From JBGLNJ01 sp034434835 (GTDB lineage Bacteria; Chloroflexota; Anaerolineae; Fen-1058), in NCBI GenBank assembly GCA_034434835.1, contig DAOTXX010000119.1, positions 1 to 64,000 on the forward strand: a DNA stretch of 64,000 nucleotides, read 5' to 3'. The notes beneath the pieces are model-generated. The model ran no database searches. It saw only the letters and a program-made list of their open reading frames with translations, and was not told where the DNA came from. Below, piece after piece: positions 57,580 through 64,000 of the stretch (position 1 is the first letter of the stretch; the number at the start of each line of letters is the position of its first letter). Both the position numbers and the translations under genes were made by a program.

Positions 57580-60159
57580 ATGACCGATCAGGACAAGAGG
57601 GAACGCGTGTGGCAGGCCGCGCTGGCCGGGCTGCTGCACGATGTGGGCAAGTTCGCGCAGCGACGTCAAAAAAAGCCGCCAAGACACACCGATGTGGGAG
57701 CGGAATTTGTCACTCAATGGGTGCCGGCGCAATGGCGCAAGGAACTCTATCCGGTGATGGGCCACCACGACCAGCCCCTGCAAGGCTATGAGACCAAAGT
57801 TGTAGCCCTGGCCGACCGCCTCTCGGCCGGGGAACGGGCGGATGAAAAACAAGAGCAACCCAGACAACTGGTGTCTATCTTTTGCCGCCTGGAAACAAGG
57901 GATGGAAAGGGTAACCCCGAACGCGTCCCATCGCTGCTCTATTGGCCGCTCAAACCGTTGGCACTGGAACAGGAAACCCTTTTCCCCAATGTCGAGTGTC
58001 TTGAAGAAGAAGTGACCCAAGGGTATCAAACGCTGTGGGGAGGCTTTCAAACCCAGGCGGGGGCCCTTCAAAAGGCACATCAAGAAGGCGGCAACCTGGC
58101 TGTTTACCTGGAGAGCCTCTTGATCGCGATGCAGCGGTACACGTGGTGCGTTCCCTCGGCATATTATCGCTCCCTACCCGATGTGAGCCTCTACGACCAT
58201 AGCCGCATGACCGCAGCGTTAGCGGCCTGTCTGACCGGCAAGCCGGAAGCCGTGCTAGACCAGGTCTTGCGTGCCCCGGAACAAAGCGCAGAACCGATCG
58301 CCTTGCTGGTAGGCGGTGATATCTCCGGTGTACAGGACTTTATCTACACCATCTCCTCACAGGGCGCGACGCCCGGATTGCGCGGTCGCTCGTTCTACTT
58401 GCAACTCCTCACCGAGGTTGTGGCGCGTTACGTACTGCGACGCTTAGGGTTGCCCATCACTAACCTGATCTACCAGGGCGGCGGGGCATTCTACCTGTTA
58501 GCTCGCCCTGACGACAGCGGCAGCCTGCACGAGATTCAGCAAGAAATCAGCCGTGTGCTGCTGGCGCATCACCGGGGTGACCTCTATCTGGCGCTGGCGC
58601 ACATCCCCCTGGTCGCCGCTGATTTCTACGCCGGCCGCATCTCCGGTCAATGGGAGGAACTCAGCCGCGCTCTGCGTCAGGTCAAACAACGCCGCTTTGC
58701 CGAACTGGAAGAGGAGTTGGCCGCGCTGTTTGAGGCGCAGGATCACGGCGGCAATCAGGACAAGCAGTGTCAGGTCTGCGGGCGGGAGCACCCTGGCACA
58801 CAGGAATTCAAGAAACGGCCTGAGGATGAGGAGGGCGTGCGCAAATGTCCTCAGTGCCTGGCTTACGAGCAGTTGGGCGATGAACTGCGTCGAGCACGCT
58901 ACCTCTGGCTGGCGGAACAAGAACCATCCATCCCGGCTCAGCCGCTCAAAGAGGTGCCCGGCGACTGGAAGCAGGTGCTGACCGCCCTGGGCTACCGCTG
59001 CGGCGTGTCAAAAGACCGGCGCACCATCCCTGATGCCTTATCCCGAGTGATCCTGGCGCTCAAAGACGAAGCGCTGAACGGGCTGCAGCCCGATGCCCAG
59101 ACCGTCATTGGCCGTCGCTTCCTTGTCAACGTGACGCCAACCTACGAGCAGGTAGATGCTGATTGGCTGGCAGGCCAATCCGCCGAGACGCGAGGCCGCC
59201 TGGCGAAGGATTTACCAGAGCGCCCCGGCGTCGCGGTCAAACCGTTCTCGCTGCTGGAAGCGCAATCCACCGGCATCGAGCGGCTCGGCGTGTTACGCAT
59301 GGATCTGGACGACGGCGGGCGGCTCTTTAGCGACGGCTTTGTGGAGCGCGACGAGGCCGGCAACATCACGCGCCGGTTTGCCACTCTGTCCCGTGTCGCG
59401 GCGCTCAGTTTCGCCATCAGCCTCTACTTTGAGGGCTGGGTGGAGCACATTGCCGAAGAGATGAATGCCGAGACGCACGCCGAACGCGGCGACACGCTCT
59501 ACTCGATCTATTCTGGGGGAGATGATCTGTTTTTCGTGGGCGCGTGGGACCGGGTTGTGGAATTGGCCCGTCGCATCCGCGCCGACCTGACGCCCTTTGC
59601 CGCAAACCACCCCGGCATCCACACCAGCGCGGGGCTGGTATTGGTGGGCGGCAAGTATCCCCTTTACCAGGCCGCCCAAGATGCGGGTGTGGCGGAAGGG
59701 AAGGCCAAAGGACGTACAGGCAAGGACGCTTTGGCCTTCCTGGGGCAGGTGGTATCCTGGCAGCAGTTTGGCCTGGATCAGCGCGAGGCGGGGCTAATGG
59801 AAAGCGTCTCCGCCCTGACCCGGCGGCTGGTGCGCATGGTGACCGAAAAGGAAGGGGACGAAGGCGCCCCTCACGCGCTCATCCGGCGCTTGACCCGGCT
59901 GCAAGACCTGTACGAAGCAGTCGCCGCAAAACGGCGCAGTCTGGGCCAGGACCTGAACCGCGCTGGCGAGGAGCAGATCTATTGGGGGCCGTGGATGTGG
60001 CGCGGCTACTACTTTTTGAGACGCATGATCCACAAAAAGACGGGCGAGCCGTGGGATAGCATCAACCAACTGGCCGAGGGGCTAAAGGGTGACCATTTTG
60101 GCGCTATCGAATGGATTGGCCTGGCCGCGCGCTGGGCCGAGTTGTTGACACGCAAGTAA
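57580..60159 (+). CDS. csm1: Cas10/Csm1, type III-A large subunit
   Basis: The 859-residue protein starts MTDQDKRERV after GGAGG. It has the N-terminal HD nuclease motif (LLHDVGKF, His20-Asp21) and two Palm domains; the second bears SGGDDLF (GGDD at 646-649). A four-Cys zinc knot sits between them (Cys397, Cys400, Cys423, Cys426). The HD site should give single-strand DNase activity, and GGDD should make cyclic oligoadenylates on target RNA binding. Those messengers would be read by the CARF and Csx3 proteins in this locus. Confidence 0.95.
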   Translation: MTDQDKRERVWQAALAGLLHDVGKFAQRRQKKPPRHTDVGAEFVTQWVPAQWRKELYPVMGHHDQPLQGYETKVVALADRLSAGERADEKQEQPRQLVSIFCRLETRDGKGNPERVPSLLYWPLKPLALEQETLFPNVECLEEEVTQGYQTLWGGFQTQAGALQKAHQEGGNLAVYLESLLIAMQRYTWCVPSAYYRSLPDVSLYDHSRMTAALAACLTGKPEAVLDQVLRAPEQSAEPIALLVGGDISGVQDFIYTISSQGATPGLRGRSFYLQLLTEVVARYVLRRLGLPITNLIYQGGGAFYLLARPDDSGSLHEIQQEISRVLLAHHRGDLYLALAHIPLVAADFYAGRISGQWEELSRALRQVKQRRFAELEEELAALFEAQDHGGNQDKQCQVCGREHPGTQEFKKRPEDEEGVRKCPQCLAYEQLGDELRRARYLWLAEQEPSIPAQPLKEVPGDWKQVLTALGYRCGVSKDRRTIPDALSRVILALKDEALNGLQPDAQTVIGRRFLVNVTPTYEQVDADWLAGQSAETRGRLAKDLPERPGVAVKPFSLLEAQSTGIERLGVLRMDLDDGGRLFSDGFVERDEAGNITRRFATLSRVAALSFAISLYFEGWVEHIAEEMNAETHAERGDTLYSIYSGGDDLFFVGAWDRVVELARRIRADLTPFAANHPGIHTSAGLVLVGGKYPLYQAAQDAGVAEGKAKGRTGKDALAFLGQVVSWQQFGLDQREAGLMESVSALTRRLVRMVTEKEGDEGAPHALIRRLTRLQDLYEAVAAKRRSLGQDLNRAGEEQIYWGPWMWRGYYFLRRMIHKKTGEPWDSINQLAEGLKGDHFGAIEWIGLAARWAELLTRK

Positions 60160-60196
60160 AAGCAGGATATTCAACCCTTATTTCAGGAGGTGACAG

Positions 60197-60640
60197 ATGA
60201 ATCAGTATCGAGATAGGCAAGAGTCTCCGGTTGTGGCTCGCCCATCGGAGGCCGAGTTGCGGACCATCGTGACCGACCCCAACGGGGCGGAGACGTTGGT
60301 CAGGTGGGCCGATAGCCTCGGCAAATACCTTAAAGACGCCGAGTTGACGACCAGTCAGATCCGCGCCCTGTTCGGCGAGGTGCGGCAGATCCAGGCCGAG
60401 TGGAGCATTGAAGGCCGCCGCGACCACGCCCGGCGGCGCCTGATCCTGCTCAAACCCAAGATGGCCTATCGCGCCCGCAAGGAGCGCGGCAAGGCGGTGG
60501 AGGAACTGGTCTCGGTGCTGCGCCCGGCGCTTGACCTGGTGACACAGGCGAGCGGCAACAAGCAGGATGAGAACTTTCAGCGTTTTGTGGAATTCTTCGA
60601 GGCCATCCTGGCTTATCACAAAGCCTATGGCGGCAACTGA
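60197..60640 (+). CDS. csm2: Csm2 small subunit
   Basis: This 147-residue, almost all-helical protein has the Csm2 pattern (TSQIRALFGEVRQIQAEW, ILLKPKMAYRARKERGKAVEELV, FQRFVEFFEAILAYHKAYGG). Copies line the inner face of the effector complex. A GGAGG SD precedes the ATG. Confidence 0.92.
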   Translation: MNQYRDRQESPVVARPSEAELRTIVTDPNGAETLVRWADSLGKYLKDAELTTSQIRALFGEVRQIQAEWSIEGRRDHARRRLILLKPKMAYRARKERGKAVEELVSVLRPALDLVTQASGNKQDENFQRFVEFFEAILAYHKAYGGN

Positions 60641-60651
60641 GGAGGTGTGCA

Positions 60652-61455
60652 ATGACGAAACAAATTCAACTCAAGGGGCGGGTGTTCATCACCTTTGACA
60701 TCGAGGCCGTGACTGGCCTGCACATCGGTGGCTCCGATACCGGCATTGAGATCGGCGGCGTGGACAAGACGGTCATCCGTGACCCGCTGACCAACTATCC
60801 CTACATTCCCGGCTCGTCGCTCAAGGGCAAAATGCGCAGCCTGTTGGAAAAGTATCACGGGCTGGAACAGAACCAGCGCATTGGGCAGGGCTACATCCAC
60901 TCCTGCGAGGATGCCCAGCGATACCCAAATTGTGACGTCTGCCAGGTGTTCGGCGTGCCCGGCGAGCGCGACTTTGCCACCCCGACCCGGCTGGTGGTGC
61001 GCGACACGCACCTGAGTGAGAAAAGCGTCAAGGAACTGGAGGCATCAGGGCGCACCGACCTGCCCTACACCGAGGTCAAGACCGAGGTTTCGATAGACCG
61101 CGTGACCTCCGCCGCCAACCCACGCCAGATAGAGCGCGTGCCGGCCGGCAGCGTCTTTAGCGATGCGGAACTGGTTTACAGCGTCTACCACGGCGATGGC
61201 TGCAACGCAGCCAAAGACGTGGAGCGCCTGCAGACGGTGCTGGAAGGGCTGCAACTGGTGGAAGATGATTACCTGGGCGGCCTCGGTTCGCGCGGCTCAG
61301 GCAAGGTGCGGTTCAAGGGCATCAAGGTCTTGGTGCGCACGCGGGAAAATTATTTAGAGGACGTCAGGCCCTTATACGAGTTTGCTACGCTCGGTGAACT
61401 GCTCACGCATCGCACTGAGGTGTTCGCAAAGGTCAAGCAGGCCCTCGCCGTATAG
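60652..61455 (+). CDS. csm3: Csm3 backbone subunit, RNase
   Basis: The 267-residue RAMP protein starts with LHIGGSDTGIEIGGVDKTVIRDP; Asp38 of GGVDKTV is the likely catalytic residue for target RNA cleavage every 6 nucleotides. The glycine-rich loop is GGLGSRGSGKVRFKG near the C-terminus. The insert SCEDAQRYPNCDVCQVFG has a zinc-binding look. It follows csm2 by 11 bases. Confidence 0.95.
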   Translation: MTKQIQLKGRVFITFDIEAVTGLHIGGSDTGIEIGGVDKTVIRDPLTNYPYIPGSSLKGKMRSLLEKYHGLEQNQRIGQGYIHSCEDAQRYPNCDVCQVFGVPGERDFATPTRLVVRDTHLSEKSVKELEASGRTDLPYTEVKTEVSIDRVTSAANPRQIERVPAGSVFSDAELVYSVYHGDGCNAAKDVERLQTVLEGLQLVEDDYLGGLGSRGSGKVRFKGIKVLVRTRENYLEDVRPLYEFATLGELLTHRTEVFAKVKQALAV

Positions 61456-61476
61456 GCGAGCCGAAAGGAGGCCATT

Positions 61477-62613
61477 ATGCCTGCACTCACTGTGTACCGG
61501 CTCACCTTTCCGGGCGGACTGCACATCGGCACGCGCGGCGTGAACCTGGAAGAGAGCGGCATCGGCATCCCCTCCGACACGCTCTTTGCGGCTCTGGTTG
61601 ACACCTGCAGACGCAGCAGCGATCCCGAAGCGTTCATCGCGCCGTTTCTGCGTGGTGCAGCGGCCAGACCGCCGTTCCTGCTGACCTCGGCTTTCCCGTT
61701 TGCTGGCGCGGTGCGCTTCTTTCCGATGCCCACGCCGTTGCAGCGCTTTTTCGATCACCAGATGCTGAAAGAACGCCGCAGGGATGTCCAGAAAATCCGC
61801 TTCGTTTCGGAAGCGCTCTGGCGCCGGATAGTGAATGGCGAAAGGCTGGACGAGTGGCTGTTCCCGCAGGATAAACGCGCCGGGCCGACAACCGGCGTCG
61901 CGTTGCAGGGCGGAACGTTCTGGCTGACAGTGGAAGAATGTCAAACGTTGCCGACCCGGTTCCGGATCAACGAACAGACCGGACAGCCGATTCCCCCCCG
62001 CGCGTTGCGCGAACACAAGGTCTATGCCGATGCGCGCGTGCCACGCGTTACGGTGGACCGCATCAGTTCGGCTTCTAACATTTTCCATGCCGGACGGGTG
62101 GCGTTTGCGTCGGGTTGCGGCCTGTGGTTCGGCGTCGAATGGCATGCCCCGCAGGCCACAGCCGGCGAGGCAACCTTTGAGCAGGTCTTTCGTCAAACGC
62201 TGACTCTCCTGGGCGATGATGGTCTGGGCGGGGAACGCACGACAGGCCACGGCACGTTCCGCTATAAGGAGGGCGGCATCCTGACCGTGTCTGACGCCCA
62301 TCCTGGCAGCCTGGCGTTGCTCTTGAGCCGTTACCATCCCCGCCCCGACGAATTGCCCACTGCACTGAATGGCGAGGGGACGGCTTATACGCTGGATTCC
62401 GTCGCCGGCTGGCTGCGTTCGTGGGACGGCGCAGCACAGCGTCGCAAGCGATTGTGGCTGGTGAGCGAGGGCAGCGTTATCCGCACCGTGGGCGCTGCTC
62501 CCTGGGGCGACGTGACCGACATGCGCCCAGACTATGACGCTCCGTCCGGCGAGTTACCACACCCTGTCTGGCGTTATGGACTGGCCCTTGCCGCAGGGCT
62601 GAAGGAGGCGTAA
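61477..62613 (+). CDS. csm4: Csm4, 5'-handle-binding RAMP subunit
   Basis: The 378-residue RAMP protein begins TVYRLTFPGGLHIGTRGVNLEESGIGIPSDTLFAALVD, the usual Csm4 start. A central glycine-rich loop is LGDDGLGGERTTGHGTFRY. It caps the complex at Cas10 and holds the crRNA 5' handle. SD AAAGGAGG. Confidence 0.93.
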   Translation: MPALTVYRLTFPGGLHIGTRGVNLEESGIGIPSDTLFAALVDTCRRSSDPEAFIAPFLRGAAARPPFLLTSAFPFAGAVRFFPMPTPLQRFFDHQMLKERRRDVQKIRFVSEALWRRIVNGERLDEWLFPQDKRAGPTTGVALQGGTFWLTVEECQTLPTRFRINEQTGQPIPPRALREHKVYADARVPRVTVDRISSASNIFHAGRVAFASGCGLWFGVEWHAPQATAGEATFEQVFRQTLTLLGDDGLGGERTTGHGTFRYKEGGILTVSDAHPGSLALLLSRYHPRPDELPTALNGEGTAYTLDSVAGWLRSWDGAAQRRKRLWLVSEGSVIRTVGAAPWGDVTDMRPDYDAPSGELPHPVWRYGLALAAGLKEA

Positions 62614-62614
62614 C

Positions 62615-63748
62615 GTGGCCGATTATCGCTTGTATCAGGCAAAAATCTCGGTACTCACACCGTTGCACATTGGCAGCGGGCGCGAGCTGTTCAACGAGTA
62701 CGACTATGCCATCCACGGGGGGCAGACCTGGTGCCTCAATGAGGATGCATTGCTGGAGGCGCAAGACCTGGACGACCCGTCCTGGGCAGACCGCCTAGCT
62801 GAAATTCCCGCCCAACTGCTTCAGGAGCGCGATTTCCGACCCGACAGCGCCTTCTTCCGCTACGTGATCAGGGGCACGCCGCGTTCCAATGCGCCTGGCG
62901 CGCAGGTACGCGAACAACTCAAGGATGTCTATGACCGACCCTATCTGCCTGGCAGCAGTCTCAAAGGCGCGCTACGCACGGCGCTGGGCTGGAAACGCTG
63001 GCAGGCGCTGGGCCTCAGACCAGATGTGCGGAACTTGAAGAACCGCAAGCGCGAATTTGCGGCACAGTGGTACGAGCAAGAGCTGTTCAGCGAACACAGC
63101 GGCAAGGCGCCCAACAAGGACACCTTCCGCGCGCTCCAGGTGGCCGATAGCGCGCCAGTGGGTGCCGACCGGCTGATGCTGGTCAACGCCCGCGTGCTCA
63201 ATCGGGGCGGGGGGCTCGGCTCGCCCATCGAACTCGAAGCCATACGTCCTGACACGGTCTTTGAAGCAGAAATCAAGGTAGATACAGCCCTCTTTTCCGC
63301 GTGGGCGAAAAAGCACCACCTGGACCTGAAGGGGGACGATCTGTTGCTCACTCTCCCCGTTGTGGTGCGCGAATATGCCATTCGCCGTTTACAGCGTCAG
63401 ACGGCGTGGTTCGAGCAAATCTCTGGCGCAGAGAAAAGCGCTCAATACTGCCGTGACCTGGCCAAAACTGCGCTGCCCTCCGGCGCGTTCTTCCTGCAAA
63501 TCGGTTGGGGAGGCGGCTGGGAAAGCAAGACCTTTGGCGATCACTTGCAGGCAGACCAACAGTTTATGGAGAGCATCCTGCGTCCACCGCGAGAGGGCGG
63601 CTATGGACTGGCGCGGGGCAGACGCAAACCCGGCGACCCGTTTCCCAAGAGCCGCCGTGTGCTGGTGCAGGTGCAGCGCGCTCCAGACGGACAGACCCAT
63701 GAGACGCCGCTCTATCCGCTGGGCTGGGTGCTGGTGGAGATTAGATGA
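62615..63748 (+). CDS. csm5: Csm5, RAMP subunit at the crRNA 3' end
   Basis: This 377-residue protein starts at a GTG 1 base after csm4 (SD inside csm4: AAGGAGG). The motifs are VLTPLHIGSGRELFNEYDY, PYLPGSSLKGALRTALG and the glycine-rich LQIGWGGGWESKTFG. It binds the 3' end of the crRNA and recruits trimming nucleases. Family length is normal. Confidence 0.93.
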   Translation: MADYRLYQAKISVLTPLHIGSGRELFNEYDYAIHGGQTWCLNEDALLEAQDLDDPSWADRLAEIPAQLLQERDFRPDSAFFRYVIRGTPRSNAPGAQVREQLKDVYDRPYLPGSSLKGALRTALGWKRWQALGLRPDVRNLKNRKREFAAQWYEQELFSEHSGKAPNKDTFRALQVADSAPVGADRLMLVNARVLNRGGGLGSPIELEAIRPDTVFEAEIKVDTALFSAWAKKHHLDLKGDDLLLTLPVVVREYAIRRLQRQTAWFEQISGAEKSAQYCRDLAKTALPSGAFFLQIGWGGGWESKTFGDHLQADQQFMESILRPPREGGYGLARGRRKPGDPFPKSRRVLVQVQRAPDGQTHETPLYPLGWVLVEIR

Positions 63749-63769
63749 TTCCCTGAATCAGGAGGGGGC

Positions 63770-64000
63770 ATGAAACTGCTTGCTTTCCTGGGCACAGGCC
63801 ATTATGACGAAACCGAATACACTTGGCAGGGCCATTCAGCGATTTGTTGCTATGCCATGGTAGCCTCGGCGCAGTTCGTTGATGCCGATGAAGCCGTTAT
63901 TCTTGCTACCGCCGAAGCCCAGCAAGCGCACGAACAATCCCTGCGTCAGGCCATGCCTGAAAAAACCAAAACGTGCTTTGTGCGTGTTCCCAGGGGCGAA
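63770..64000 (+). CDS. TM1812/Csx1-type CARF protein, N-terminal part (cut by window end)
   Basis: The first 77 residues start MKLLAFLGTGHYDETEYTWQG and continue to ILATAEAQQAHEQSL, the opening of the TM1812 (Csx2/Csx1-like) CARF family. The rest lies beyond the window. SD AGGAGGGGG. It is probably the nuclease effector activated by cyclic oligoadenylate, with a HEPN domain to be expected downstream. Confidence 0.85.
   Translation, partial: MKLLAFLGTGHYDETEYTWQGHSAICCYAMVASAQFVDADEAVILATAEAQQAHEQSLRQAMPEKTKTCFVRVPRGE

Noticed and set aside
36734..64000. Second copy of the tRNA-Asp 3' end as right attachment site
   Set aside because: I scanned the right part by eye for CGAATCCCGTCGTCCCC and saw none, so element borders are left open.

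Overview
The window reads as a chromosomal segment of a GC-rich member of the Chloroflexota (Anaerolineae or Roseiflexus-like). This is inferred, not proven. The reasons are the Pro/Thr-rich lipoproteins, the short intergenic repeats built from AATCAGC, TGACAAGG and ACGCAATACG words, the HIGH-variant (eukaryote-like) IleRS, and a CoA-based aerobic lipid metabolism combined with an exopolysaccharide locus. No rRNA or other direct taxonomic marker is present.

Layout. 1-5845 (minus): four aldo/keto reductases (the first broken or cut by the window edge), a zinc deacylase of the AspA/AstE family and a class III CoA transferase. 5930-8215 (plus): a four-gene cassette behind a strong promoter and a GAAC-N4-GTTC palindrome of the Gram-positive LexA type (FtsK/HerA-like ATPase, membrane protein, DUF6504-like protein, small protein). 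8238-17482: a TetR regulator with its own operator, then a beta-oxidation operon (thiolase, 3-hydroxyacyl-CoA dehydrogenase, enoyl-CoA hydratase, two acyl-CoA dehydrogenases, ETF beta and alpha) interrupted by a small ORF plus nucleotidyltransferase pair. 17515-24050: a terminator, a NusG/RfaH-type factor, and a convergent polysaccharide operon (sugar-phosphate transferase, heptose-type guanylyltransferase and phosphatase, epimerase, tyrosine autokinase). 24253-36742: housekeeping and small accessory genes: MBL hydrolase, a T-box leader in front of an AlaX-type editing protein, a lipoprotein, HicBA, IleRS, DksA/TraR protein, LspA, a DUF433/DUF5615 pair, RluD, a nitrilase-superfamily protein, threonine aldolase and tRNA-Asp.

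36742-54465 (all plus) is a plasmid-like or integrative element lying directly downstream of tRNA-Asp. It carries an excisionase-like HTH protein, several membrane/lipoproteins with Ala/Thr-rich coiled coils, a second FtsK/HerA ATPase, a ParM-like actin with possible centromere repeats, SSB, a replication-relaxation-like protein with a PD-(D/E)xK-like core, an iteron-like array, DnaB, a DnaD/O-like initiator whose own gene holds four perfect inverted repeats, a DnaC-like loader, a beta-helix surface protein, a membrane-tethered LuxR regulator and an orphan OmpR-type DNA-binding protein. No integrase or relaxase was seen, and no second copy of the tRNA 3' end.

54605-64000 is a type III-A CRISPR-Cas locus (cas10-csm2-csm3-csm4-csm5, then a truncated TM1812-type CARF gene), without array, cas6, cas1 or cas2 in the window. 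Upstream of cas10 is the most unusual part: a P-loop/Csx3 fusion is transcribed divergently, across only 38 bp, from a CARF-LuxR-type HTH fusion, followed by a DUF4352-like lipoprotein. This suggests a cyclic-oligoadenylate-responsive transcription switch attached to the CRISPR system, with the Csx3 domain apparently lacking the usual active-site signature.
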